64,000 nt of DNA from Brachycybe producta (lineage: Eukaryota > Arthropoda > Diplopoda > Playtdesmida > Andrognathidae), in assembly GCA_036925085.1 (NCBI GenBank), contig JAUPFP010000016.1, positions 2,504,903 through 2,568,902 of the forward strand, given 5' to 3'. This document shows positions 34,411 through 46,290 of the stretch, in pieces; within the stretch, counting starts at the first letter, position 1, and every line of letters begins with the position of its first letter. The notes under the pieces were generated by a model. It searched no databases, had not been told where the DNA came from, and saw nothing but the letters and a program-made list of their open reading frames with translations. The translations under genes were made by a program, and so were the position numbers.

Positions 34411-35764
34411 TCCCGTTTATTAAACTTTAAGTTACGTTTAAAAAAAAATGCCTAAACGAAAACTGAACACACGCCATGTTAAACGGCTATACTAAATATT
34501 GCAACATACTGATTTTCATCATGCCGATAATCACTTAATTTAAATTTAAATTTTCCAGTTAATTTTTCTTTTTTTTAGCGCAAAAAATGGGCATATTTAC
34601 TAGTTTATTGGTAACAAAAAAAATCTAGGCCTACAAATCTAGATTTGAGCCTAAATTGTGTTCAGAAATGTCCTTTGATTACATTATAATATTAATGATG
34701 TAACAAAGTTTTGTTAGAAAAAAAAAACTTGTTTCATTTACGAAGTAAATGTGTTTTTGTCGATTGTTTCTTAATTTCAGTTGATTCACTTTACACAGAA
34801 GCAACAACACAAGAAAAAATGTGACACAGAAATGTGTTATCTCGAGAAACGTATCACATGTTTAGGAATTTCAATTAAAATACAAGTAAAAAAAATTACT
34901 TAGAGGAGGTCCTTCTCAACAAACAAACAAAAAAAAAACCCCAACAATGCAAATTCAAGTATGCGAAATTCCACAAAGTGACATTCTTCGCGTTTCAATA
35001 TTTAAATTAGATCTCCTTGTAAATAATACATTAACATTCTATTATTCAAAAGGTTGAAAACAAATGAATCACAACTTTGATAGTAATATAGGAAGTCACA
35101 AAAGATGAAATATGAGAATTTCAATTAAATCTCCTGTTAACATGAAATAAATATGAAATTTCTACATTACAAACAATTTAGGTTAAAAAAAACAATTCAA
35201 ATAAAAATATCCAAAATAAAGACATTAATATAAAAAAAACTAATTTCAATAAAAAATATCTTCATTCATTTTCAAAACTTTTTATCTAAAACAATTATTA
35301 TAAAAAGTAATTTAAAAAGAGAGAGAGAGCACTCATTATTTTTTCTTCATTGCCTACGGAAACTGAAAATTGAATCTTGCATAGGTTTTTTTGCTTCTCA
35401 CCACAAATGTTTATGATATTACAGAAAAATAGGCTTTAAGCTATCTTTGTAACATATTGACATTTCAAGATTGTGGGGAAAAAACACCACTAAAATAAAA
35501 ATAAAAATCAAACAGGAAATGTAGTGTAAAAATAGAAATAACTCAATTCAAAATAATGAGAGCAAAAAAAAAAAACATGTACTGTATGTGTATTTGTAGA
35601 TAATATTTATCACTTGTAACAGAAATTAAGAACAGATGCAACAAAAAATGTAAAATAAAGAAATTACTTTAAGATGAAAGAAAAACGAAAAAAAAACCCA
35701 CAAATGAGTTTGAAACCATAAAACTACTTAAAATGGCGAAGGTTATAATATGGAAATGAAGAGA

Positions 35765-36100
35765 AAAAAAATCAACAGAAAATACAACTGAAAATAAATT
35801 TTGTTTCATTTAAGTAATTCTATTCCGTTTTTTTTTTCTGGCAGAAAGTAAGTTGAATATGGATGAAATTATTTCTTCTGGAAGCATAAAATTGCATTTT
35901 ATCAACCAATACGAAGGCGTGCTTAAGGATCAATATTTTATATGGCTCCTTCTATTCTTTCTCCGAATTTCTTAAAACTGCAAATTGTTCGTTAAAATGC
36001 TTTCCATTTCAACGTGTGAAAACCCTTAAACGCAAAGGAAAACAGAAACTAAAAAAAAAACTTTTTTCTGATTTTTTTAAAAAAAAATCAATTTACTTAC
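35765..36100. mobile_element. Family B MITE
   Basis: It contains AAATTTTGTTTCATTTAAGT, TTCTGGCAGAAAGTAAGTTG, ATCAACCAATACGAAGGCGT and GAAAACCCTTAAACGCAAAG. These blocks match 54765-55110 in the same order. Confidence 0.65.
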
Positions 36101-36219
36101 CGATTTAATTACTTGATTTATTTACTTTTTAGTTTTCTAGTTTCTAATTTCTAGTTTTAAAAGAGTTTTTATGTTTAACTATGTTTAAAGCTTAGGTGTG
36201 TTAGAATGCGGATTGAAAA

Positions 36220-36525
36220 CAACTTTTAAAAAAATACTTGAAAGTGTTTCAGAAACTAGAAGAGAAACTGAATCACATCAGAGGGATTTTTCTTTTGACC
36301 TTTTAAAAATAAAATTTCGGTAGTTTGATTTTTTTTTCAACTTTTGATTCAAATTTAAGTGGAAAAACAAAAAGTCACAGTCACTTCATAGTTTCATTTT
36401 TTATTAAGATATCAAATTATTAAAATTAGAACTGATTAATTTACTCTTCTAGTTTCTAGAACACTTTCAATTTTTTAATGTTAACTTTGAAATGCAGAAT
36501 AAGCAGAGTTCTCATTAACTTACAT
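36220..36525. mobile_element. Family A palindromic MITE, both arms
   Basis: Left arm GAAAGTGTTTCAGAAACTAG and AGAGAAACTGAATCACATC. Right arm TTTACTCTTCTAGTTTCTAG and GAAATGCAGAATAAGCAGAG. Confidence 0.75.
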
Positions 36526-37035
36526 ACTTTAAAATGGTTACTTATAAAACCGTATCAATAATAGAATACCTAACCAACTACACCTTCCCCTTAAAAGAGG
36601 GCAATCACTGTAAACACAATTGTGATTTCAGAACCAAAGAAAGAATTTAACTTAACAAATGAAATGGTAGTAATACTCGATAAATCTATATTTTAGAAGC
36701 TTTGCAAAAGAAAATATGAACAATTTTCTCAATAAACAATACAGTTGAAGTTCAAAATCAACATAAACCTATCATATTTTTTTTAAACAAATAAAGAGAA
36801 ATCCTCTTCACATAACAATTCAAAGAGTTGAACAATCTCTCGGATTCTATAAAAAAACAATAACTTAAAAGATTAAATTCAAGTTGATAATGGATATTAA
36901 AATACTGAGACTCAAATTCAAGAAGAAAATATTGCACTTGAACTTCAACTTGAACCCTCTAAGTAGGGTTCCAACATCGAAAAACGAAAACCCTGTTAAA
37001 GGGTTAATCAAGGATTAATCAAATAGGTAAAAAGA

Positions 37036-37170
37036 ATTGCTTTTTGCTATCAAAGAGGCTGATAGTAATTCTTCAAAAATTAAAATACAGCTAAATTTCA
37101 GTTATAGCTAAACTCTAGCCTCTAACTAGTCACTTTAACTGCAAAAAGCATAATTATTTTTTGCCTTAGT
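37036..37170. mobile_element. Small MITE remnant, GAATTGCTTTTTG ends
   Basis: TGCTTTTTGCTATCAAAGAG and GCCTCTAACTAGTCAC...GCAAAAAGCA are roughly inverted. It is related to the GTTTAGAGGCTAG family. Confidence 0.45.
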
Positions 37171-38194
37171 AATCAATAAAACATTTTTTTTTCTGTATTG
37201 GAACCTCGTTAAGTAAAGTTATCAAGTAAAGTTAAAAGTTAATTTGTCGTTCTTGAAATGTTACCTGTGCCTATACTTTAGATAACTTTTCTTGCAAGTT
37301 TATAAAATGCATCTGAAAAACATTTATAGTATTTTTTTTATGCTTTTGCTATCAATAATAAGTTAGCCTCCTAAATCTGATTAAGACAAAGCGACGTTAA
37401 CAACGTAGAAACCATATAATAATATTATTCCATGGGAAAATCACTCACGAGACGCAGTAATTACGATTGGATTTATGGTAGGCCGGCCCCACTACTATAT
37501 CATTACATGACAATAGTCACGAATTGTTCAATAATAATGACAAATAGCCAATTTCATATATAACCACAGGATTCTATTAAACCTTATAATTAAGTGTTGA
37601 AAACACTGACAAAAAGATACGAAAAAAAAATGTTAGAACTTTTCATTTTCATTTTGCTATAAAAATTTCAATTTTAAAAATCATTCCACTTTTCAAATGG
37701 TAATTAATTAATTAATTTTTCATTTTTAAGCTGTTTCAAGTTTTATTTTAAACTTTTCGTTTTAATATTCAATGCTTAACGTTAAGCTTTGTAGGAAAAT
37801 TGAAAATAAAACGAAATTTCAGGTTTTTTGAACAGTTCAAATTTTTAAGAATTTTATAGAAACATAAGACAATCTATAAAAACTTGAATCCATAAAATTT
37901 CATTTTTAACTCCTGTTTTTGGCCAAGTAAAAACCGGGCATTAAGTTCAAAAACAGAAACTTTCCCGCCTTTCATAAATTAATGTACAAAACCTTTTTTT
38001 TTAAAAAAAAATATTAACCTAGGAAACACCTTTAATGCCCTGTCTCCATTATGTCAAAACGAAAAATAAAAACAAATTCTGATCGTGTTAATATTTAAAA
38101 AATGCCTTAGGTTTACATGACATATTTAAAAAAATTGACTCAATCAAAATTCATTTTCACTCCTTATTTTGACCTAATGGAAACATGCCTTAAG

Positions 38195-38300
38195 TGATCC
38201 AGTGATCCATTACTCTTCTACTTTGAAAATACATTCAAAGTTTTTTTTAGTTATTTTAAAAATGTAGAATAACCAGAGTTATATAGAACTTTGCCATTTG
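38195..38300. mobile_element. Family A MITE, right arm only
   Basis: AGTGATCCATTACTCTTCTA and AAATGTAGAATAACCAGAGT. Confidence 0.5.
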
Positions 38301-39104
38301 ACATCTAATAACCCTTAAACGATGTTCAAATATATGAATTATGTTCAAAAGCAATTAAATATGATGAGATTTGATCTTTTGTGGTTTTGGTCTTTTGACC
38401 GATCATTAATTACAACAGCTATCAGAACAAATTATGACATTATTCAAAGCTGAAATTTCCTCGTAATAACAACAACTCCAAGAATTTCAAAACAAGTCAA
38501 AATACAAATCGGAATTTTTTTACAAAATTAAAAATAAAACGTTCCTCTTGACTCCTCTATGAAAAGGTTCTGAACAATTTGCATAAGTTGTTCAAAAAAA
38601 TTTAAGAAAGTTTCAAAGTAAAAGAACATTTTAATGATTTTGTAAAAAGGTCAGGAAGAGGCCACTGATGGATGTGAAAATCGTCTTCTAGCCTCTCTTT
38701 TTTTTTAACAATAAAAGCCTTTATGTCCCACTGGACAACAACATACACACCCACCCATGACTATGGTTATTGATCGACACGATCAGGGAATTCAGCCAGA
38801 GCAACATAAACAAATACCCCATACATCATTTGTGAGATCATACGAACAACTTTCGATTATGATCCACCAAAGACATTCAATAATGTTAAAGGAGAACTTC
38901 AAGAAACTTGGACAATTGAAATTTTAACTTGAACTCTCTCTAAACAAAGTTCCAACATAAAACCCCCTGATTTATTGCGTAATCTTGGGACAGGATTTTT
39001 CAGGTGAAGGAACCCCCCTGCTCAAAGGATTCCACTTAAAAGTTCAAGTGTCAAATTTCCTCCTTGAATTTGATAAATAAAATAAATTATAATAAAAAAA
39101 TATT

Positions 39105-39360
39105 AAGGTGATTTAGGAACAACTGATTTTCGAACTTTGATTATTGTGTCTATCAGAAGCAATATTAACAGAAATTAGGAAGTTTTAGAAAATAGAGCGT
39201 TAACACAATTGCTCAAATACCATTAAAAGCTTATTTTGAACGTGATCAACTTGAAAATACCATTAAGTGTTTGAGCTACCCTTCTAGTTTCTAAAACACT
39301 TTTGAAGTTTTTCATTATTTTGCACCTGAAAGACAGAATTAATCAGAGATGTTCGACAGG
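39105..39360. mobile_element. Family A palindromic MITE
   Basis: Left outer arm CTGATTTTCGAACTTTGATT. Right arm GAGCTACCCTTCTAGTTTCT and TTTGCACCTGAAAGACAGAA. The left inner arm is diverged. Confidence 0.75.
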
Positions 39361-39480
39361 TGTGCAAGAAACCACTTTAAAATCATGTAAGAGTATTATC
39401 ACAATGACAATTGCAAAGTTAATTCAAGGACACCTTGCAGTGAATCTTGTTTTAAGTATTGCCAATGTGATCGACGCTTT
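39355..39480 (+). repeat. Dispersed repeat with GTGTGCAAGAAACCA core, copy 2
   Basis: It shares GTGTGCAAGAAACCA, AGAGTATTATCACAATG and CAGTGAATCTTG with 13830-14010. Confidence 0.6.
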
Positions 39481-39504
39481 AAACACTTCAAATTTCTTTT
39501 AAGG

Positions 39505-39980
39505 CCAAGGTATCCAACAAGCAGAAAAAGGCAACCGAAAATACAAAAATAAATAAATTTTATTCCATTTGACAGAAAGTAGGCGGGAAAAAAAAAGGTG
39601 AGATTGTTTCTTCCTGCCACACGGTATTACATGTCACCAGAAAATGAAAACATGTTGAATTTGAGAGGAGGTCCCAAATTCAACAAACAAAAAAATGTCC
39701 TTCAAGTGTATTTATTTCTATTTGAATTTGAATTTTTTGAATTTGAAAAATTACTCTGCAAGCAGCCATAAAGGCCTATGGCAGAGGGACAAGAGTCCAA
39801 GTGCAGCATAGAAAATGCATTGTCAAAACCAGAAAATATCAAACCCTAATGATATAAACCCAACAACAATTTCAATATTTTTTAATGCTGCAAACCATGT
39901 TGTAATGCATAAAAACCATTGAACGCAAAAGAAAACAGAATGTCGAGCAAACTTATTTTCTGATTTTTAATTTTTATTTA
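39505..39980. mobile_element. Family B MITE interrupted by a LINE 3' end
   Basis: It begins AAGGCCAAGGTATCC, contains GACAGAAAGTAGGCGGG and TTTCTTCCTGCCACACGG, and resumes after 39860 with ACCATTGAACGCAAAAG. The LINE 3' end at 39749-39850 splits it. Confidence 0.65.
39749..39850 (-). mobile_element. LINE 3' UTR fragment inside a MITE
   Basis: On the minus strand, TGACAATGCATTTTCTATGC is followed by GGACTCTTGTCCCTCTGCC and GGCTGCTTGCAGAGTAATTT. It is only the last about 100 bp of the LINE family. Confidence 0.7.
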
Positions 39981-40384
39981 TAATTTCTGCTTTTCTCACT
40001 CACAAACTGCAGAATAAAAATAATTCTATTCTATTGTTCTCCTTCATTTTCATATATTGCAATAGCCACTTATAAACCCGACTTAACGTCATATTTCGAT
40101 ATTTCTTTTATTTCATTAACCATGTATTAAAAAACCATTCACAAAGTTTCAAAACTAAGTTGACAAATATATTCTATTCTATACATAAAATATCTGAAAA
40201 TGTGAGATTTCATTCAACAAGAAGAAAAAGAAGAAAGAAAGAAAGAAAAACCTCAACTCTTTTTTGAAGAAGTAGTGAAAATAAATCGAATAACCTTTTT
40301 ATGTTACACAGATCATTTCGAACATTTGAGATTCTTCCATTCTTTCTTTTTTCTCTGTCTCTCTTTCAGTTATTTTATTTCTAA

Positions 40385-40726
40385 GACCAAGATCCCACAG
40401 ACAGAAAAAAAATGAACTTAAAAAAAGAATTTCTCATTTGAAAAATTCTATTATATTTATTTTTGCATAAAGCAGGCTGAAAAATGCGTGAACTTGTTTC
40501 TTCCTGCCATGCAGAATTATGTTGTCAGCCAATAGGAATATGTCTTTAAGATGCATCATCAACCTTCTATTCTTAATCCTCCTTTCTATAAACTCAAAAA
40601 TATAATTTAAATGTTTTCTATTGTAATATGCGAGAACCCTTGAACGCAAAAGAAAGCAGAAATGTATATATTTTTTTTATTTTTAATTCTGTTTTCTGCT
40701 TTTTCAATGCATGTGTGACCAAGGCC
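40385..40726. mobile_element. Family B MITE, complete, TAA target duplication
   Basis: The ends GACCAAGATCCCACAGACAG and CATGTGTGACCAAGGCC are imperfect inverted repeats flanked by TAA on both sides (40382-40384 and 40727-40729). The body holds TTTCTTCCTGCCATGCAGAA, AGCCAATAGGAATA and GAGAACCCTTGAACGCAAAA. This 342-bp copy is the clearest single representative of the family. Non-coding; PIF/Harbinger-like by target site. Confidence 0.75.
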
Positions 40727-41329
40727 TAAGAATTTCTTTTCAACAAGAAATAAATAAAAGAAATGATTGACGTTTATGAGGCGTATTGTGACCCTCTTTT
40801 TTTTTTCTCAAAAAACCTCTTTCCTGAGCCTGTTTTACACAAGTTCTTTGAAAAAAAAGTGATGATTTCTACATTTGTATTCTTTTCCTTCTTATCAGTC
40901 AATGGACAAGAAAACGCACTGGAAACAGTAAAAAAAACTAGAAACTGGTCCTTTTTTAATGTTACCGTTTATCACAAAATATGTTTGCTGACTGAATTAC
41001 ATAATATTTTTTTTTTCTTTTATAACAACTTCTAAAATATTATTACTAATAATAGAAAGATGACAGAATGGTAGGACTGTTTCGAGACTTGCTTTTGCTG
41101 CATTTGCTAGTGAGCTAAGGATAAAATGCTTGTGCAGAAGCTGAAGCTGAATATAGGTGTATATTTCAGATAATGTTCAGACACCTAATCAGTGGTATAG
41201 TCAAGAAAGGGGGGGTCTATCTACATACCAAGAAGAGCTGTGTTTACATGTGATAGATTTATTTTCTTCTCTATCTCTTATTCTCTTAACCTGTACCTTT
41301 AGAACTCACTTTATGTCCCGCCACCATCA

Positions 41330-41830
41330 TAGGGTGTTCAACTAAGCGACTTTTAAGCTAGTCGCCCACTATGTCGCAAAGTGCTGCACTGTCCCGAATC
41401 GCCGTGTGAAACATTTTATCTGAGACTCCGCCACTTGTTGAAGACAAATGCTCACACTTCACAATACAAATGAACACATACGTGTTGTTGTTTATAACGA
41501 GTCATGCTGGCAAACGAAGGCACCTGAGTGGTGTCTAGCTAAATGTCACGTGAGAGCATGTTTTCCACATGGTTCCTTTCGTCTACCCCCCCCCCCCTCC
41601 CCCCCCCCCCACACACACACACAGACACACACACACACAAGAGAGCCGTTGTGCGCTGTTCCGTTCAACAAGGTGAAAAGAAAAAGTTCTTCTTGATCCT
41701 TCTCTTTCTGACATGGAAGTTCTGCAAGCGAGTTTCGCACGTCGCAGCGTGCCACCATATAGTGGACGTTGCACCCATTGATTTCATATGATGCATAGCG
41801 GCGCGGTCTTGTGCGCAACTAGATTTATTC
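41330..41830. other. GC-balanced block of unknown origin
   Basis: It is clearly GC-richer than its flanks and contains GTCGCCCACTATGTCGC near the left edge and GCGGTCTTGTGCGCAACTAG on the right. A pyrimidine run C9-T-C12 and a CA microsatellite (41587-41640) lie in the middle. The outer CTAGT(C/T)GC words may be weak inverted ends. No coherent protein frame is visible. Confidence 0.4.
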
Positions 41831-42559
41831 TAAAAAAAGAATTTTGGGCCCCGACCCGAAAAAATCCTGGTACGCCAATGCACCTTGCCACCTAATTGCA
41901 TCGCCGCAATCTTATTAAGTTATTATAATGACAAAAACATTTAACAAGTGAATAAAATAAATACGTATGTTTGAAAGTAGACTGATTTAGAAAAGTCGTT
42001 TACTCAACTTTCTGAAACTTTATAAAGATAAATACCATATTTAAATTTTATAGGCTATTTTAGTTTTTTTATCCTTATAAAAGAGTAAACAAAAAACGTT
42101 TTAAAATACTCAAAATAACCTCGTTTGTTCAACTTATTTGAAAGTTACAAACATTAAATGTACTTTATATCGTCTAAGTAACATTAAAGTTATTTTCATA
42201 GATAACATCATAGAAAAAATACTTTTATTCTAATTTACTTTTTATAAATTTAGTCGTCGTTTTATATTAACTTTTTTTTGTTTCTAAGGAATAAGGGTTG
42301 GTAAACAGTTTTCCATTTCAAATGTATTATCATTACATGTCCATATTTACTTAGAAAAACGAATCGTTAATAAAAACTGAAAACTAAAGTAAAATACAGT
42401 CAAATAACTTCTTTCTTTGTAAATAAGCTCCCCATTAGTGGGATCGCCTAGATTTACAGATAAATGCAGGATTTGATCTGCCACTTAGAATTCATCAGTA
42501 CAGATCCGATCATGAATGGGGAACCATTACAATGGTCTAGAGTCTAGATTAAACTTTTA

Positions 42560-42720
42560 AATTTTAGAAACACTTCTAGAAGCCCAGAAACACACCTATA
42601 GAGGCTCAGAAACACTCCTATAGGATTCTTCAGATTCTTATATGAAGGATTCGAGAGATTTGAGATTCGAGAACCTTATAGGATTCGGATTCGAAAAAAA
42701 TTAGGATTCGTCCCACCTCT
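42560..42720. repeat. GGATTCG-rich degenerate repeat
   Basis: GAAACAC(A/T)CCTATAG units are followed by GATTCGAGA and GGATTCGGATTCG words, ending GTCCCACCTCTAC. It looks like the end of a hAT-type MITE, but no matching left end was found. Confidence 0.4.
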
Positions 42721-43874
42721 ACTTTAAACTGTTTTTAAATAATCTGAATTTGGTGAACACATGTAATCGGAATGTTTTTTGTTTAACTTGCTTTTTCCAA
42801 TAAAGTTAAAATTATGAAAAATATTAAATTTTCTATAACCATTGACTATAACATCTAATATTTCGCAGCACACTAACTCATATGAAAACCTTAAGGGAAC
42901 CATACATTATCACAGCTTTCTTTTACTTTTTTTTTTTAAAGTTTTTGTTATTCTGTTTGAATTCTCCTTATACTGTATTATGGCTTTACAATTATAGTTT
43001 AATGTCCATTTATATTTTTAGCCAAACACTAATTTTCGGAAACTATAAAATTTCTATAAAAAATATATTAAAAACTTATCAGACAACAAAACTGAAAACC
43101 AGTTAACCAGACATCAAAGTCATTTATGGCTCTTAAAAAGTTTCTTTTATATATAAAATTTAAAAAAAATACGTTTAACAAAACTTTATCTGACATATTT
43201 TTTCTCATCTTTCTCTTTAAAAAAACTTTCTTAAAAAAAGAAAAGGAAAAAAACTTCGGTGTAAGGGAGATAAATGAACATTGTCATATTTGACTAATGC
43301 TGTCCTATAATCCCGGCATCGAAAAACTTTTCTCCCTCCTGACAATGAAAAAAAAAGCAAATGGGAATAGACATAAATCACCGTGAATGAAGAAGACAAC
43401 GCGGAAAAAGCTAAACCGAGCCGAGGGAGAAAAGATTCAGATGAAGCCGATGAAAAGCGTCCATCATCGTCAAACAACAACAAAGAAGAAGAAAAAAAAA
43501 ATCTAAATCCACACCAAATATATCGACACATTTCGTAACTTAATTTCTTTTTGTGACACATATAGATAGGGCACACAACACTTAACACTGTTTATATTTA
43601 TTATTAGATCTACAGTATATGTGTATTGCCCATTATTCAATTTAAGAACATTAGGATTGAAAACGTTTCTTTCCCTTCTGATAATTTCATTTTCAATTTG
43701 AAGTGTTATTAAGATGAATATTTTAATATGCTTCAAAATTATTTTCATTTATTTTACTTGAATAATCATGAAGACCAAAAACTTGCATAAAATATATAAA
43801 ATTCATTTATCACAGTTGTAACCCCTTTTGGTATATATGCTCGTACACTATGATGATACCATATTAAGCACTGT

Positions 43875-43992
43875 TAATAAAGAAGGTGCCAAATGGATGC
43901 CATTTATCCCTTCAAGGTGCCTAATAAATATAGAATGTGCCATTTATCACTTCAAGGTGCCAAAAATAAATACAGAAGGTGCCAATAGTGCC
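43875..43992. repeat. Tandem AAGGTGCCA repeats
   Basis: TTCAAGGTGCC and ATTTATC(A/C)CTTC alternate in about four 25-50-bp irregular units. Confidence 0.65.
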
Positions 43993-44399
43993 ACTCATGC
44001 GTGTCACACGCGCAATACTAATCGGTTTTATTCCAAACAAAAATGCAGAAAATGCACAAATTTGCATCAATCTTTAGGAATTTGTATAAAATTGCATAAT
44101 TTCACTTGTTTCTTAAAAAAAAAAACTTTTTGCCAAAAAAAAAAATCGAAATTCAAAATCGTTTTAATTTTGAATTTTCTTTTATTGCTTGTGATGATTG
44201 TAGCTATTTATTGCTTCAGCCATTTAATGAAAAGCATTTTTATTATATAACATACATTTTTATTTGCAACTTTTGCATAAAATAAACAATTTTCTTGCAT
44301 ATTTTTCATTTTGGGAGGTTTATTTTTATTTGCATAACTTTGGATAACTTTTAAACGCGATTTGCACAACTTTGAATTTTCATTTGCATAACGCATAAC

Positions 44400-44510
44400 A
44401 TTAACTCAAGTTAACCGGTTTTATAATTTAAATGAACCGCATCACTTTCTTTGTGTTAGATGATTTTTCCTATTACCTTTTTCGTGTTAACCGGTTTCCA
44501 CTGTAAGTAA
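44400..44510. mobile_element. pogo/Tigger-like MITE
   Basis: AAGTTAACCGGTTTTATAAT at the left and TTTCGTGTTAACCGGTTTCC with ACTGTA at the right give the usual pogo-like end (read in reverse: TACAGTGGAAACCGGTTAAC). Confidence 0.5.
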
Positions 44511-45124
44511 GCTACAGGCATATTAATAAACAGATCACAGTTTCATACAAGACCAAATAAACAATTTCTACCATTTTTTTTAAACAAAAATGTATATAAA
44601 ATGGCTCTTATGCCCTGAAACTGATAAAAGCGCATGTAAACGTAGAAAATATTCCATGGTTATTTCATCGAAGTCCAGTGGCAAAATAAGCAATGATATG
44701 CAATTCAAAATTTTTTCTCCTTTTGAAAATGTTACTCATGGCTAGAAAAAAGGTTGGAAATCTCTTGTTCTGAAAACACGCTTAGAAAAAGTCCTGCAAA
44801 ATAAGCCTTACTTATCTTTAAGGGCAAACAGAAAGAAGAATAAGAAGAAAGAAAGAAAAAAAAAAACACCAAACTGGGAATAAGCTTAAGAATGTAATGA
44901 TGGGTGCTGCTACTTTTTATTTTGCAAAAAAAAAAAAGGGCAAAAGAGGTGCATTTAAGAACACCCTATGTTTTTTTCATTGATAATTTCATAGCAGCAT
45001 TATAGAGATTGTCAGCTTCCACAAAATGACAGCACTTACAGAATGCAGATACTCATTTATTAGTCATTTTCGATGCAATGCAACTACATTCTTAAATTTC
45101 CAACCATTCAAAGCCGGTTAACCA

Positions 45125-45340
45125 GCTAATTTTGCACCTGGCGAACCCTTAGTATTGATTCTAGTTATTTTGCGCCCCTGAGCTTTGCACCCAAAGTAAT
45201 AATAAAACCGACGCCCCCTTCGTTAGTATTACCAGTTCTAGTTATTTTCCGCTTTTATTTCCGAACAAATGAGCTTTGCGCTCAAGGCAGGTAGGTTGGT
45301 GTCTCACTCGCCTGGTCCTAGTTACAGATCTGTAATCACT
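45125..45340 (-). repeat. GC-richer dispersed repeat, inverted copy of 8020-8250
   Basis: TTCTAGTTATTTTGCGCC, GCCCCCTTCGTTAGTATTAC and CTGGTCCTAGTTACAG match the reverse complement of the element at 8020. CTAGTTATTTTGCGCC-like wording occurs twice, suggesting internal duplication. Confidence 0.5.
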
Positions 45341-45698
45341 AACTTCAAAAGCTTGCTTTGTACACTGCAGCAATGCGTTTTCAAATGCACCTATAATCTT
45401 AGCTTATATGTACAATACATATAGGTCGCCAATGGTCACCTAAAATGTGGAAATATAATGTTTTCAGATTCGTTTTTTGTGGACTAAAGACACCTAAAAA
45501 GTGGCACCACCACACAAAAGATAAAGAAAATGAATGCAAAAACTTATCCATTCAAATGTCAAATCAATAATATTTATGTGTGTGTCATAAGATGATAAAA
45601 TCAAAAGTTTCTTCTTTAAAAATAAGAAAAAAGGAGAAAAAGTTGTACTGATTTCATCCAGTTGAAATAGAGATTTTCAGAAAGACCAAACCATCATA

Positions 45699-45711
<13 letters not shown>

Positions 45712-45745
<34 letters not shown>
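45712..45745. repeat. (TC)n(AC)n microsatellite
   Basis: TCTCTC followed by about 16 AC units. Confidence 0.9.
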
Positions 45746-45749
<4 letters not shown>

Positions 45750-46079
45750 TAGGCCTCTACACACACACACACCTGTGCACATAAATTCCTTTTTTTTTTC
45801 TTCAAAATTTCAATTTATTCACTGAAAAGACGTTTGAGGCCAAAGGAGAAAAAAAAATGAATAGAGAAGAATAGAGTAAAAATATCTCAAGAAAAACTTC
45901 AATAGAAAGAAGCAATAGACCATATACTGGACAGTAAAAAAAGAAAAAAATCTCTCTAGAGGAAATAGTGAGATAGATTTACACCAATCTTTAAAAAAAA
46001 AAAAAAGAGTTGCCTATATTTCAATTGTTATTTCACTGTATATGAGACAGGTGAAGAAAAAAATTCAAACTCAAAAGTT

Positions 46080-46290
46080 TGACATTAAGGTGGTTTACAA
46101 GTGTCAACGTTCCTCAAACTCTTGTTGTTCTGTCTTTCACCAGTAACACTTAAGTGTTTTTAGAAACTAGAAGGGTAGCTTAATCACTTAATCGTAATTT
46201 CATGTTGACATCTTTTAAAATACAATAAACTTTTTATGTAAGTTTGAAAATGATCCAAATTTAAGCAGTCGATGCATAGTCAGTTAATCA
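46080..46290. mobile_element. Family A MITE, left arm
   Basis: TTAGAAACTAGAAGGGTAGC, TTAATCACTTAATCG and TTTTATGTAAGTTTGAAAAT are present. The right arm is absent. Confidence 0.7.

Noticed and set aside
41448..41818. Overlapping open frames of 60-90 residues on both strands
   Set aside because: All cross a C-run and CA microsatellite, overlap each other in four frames, and show no recognisable domain.
43828..44250. A 140-residue open frame
   Set aside because: Its first third is the AAGGTGCCA tandem repeat and the rest is AT-rich low complexity. No recognisable protein.
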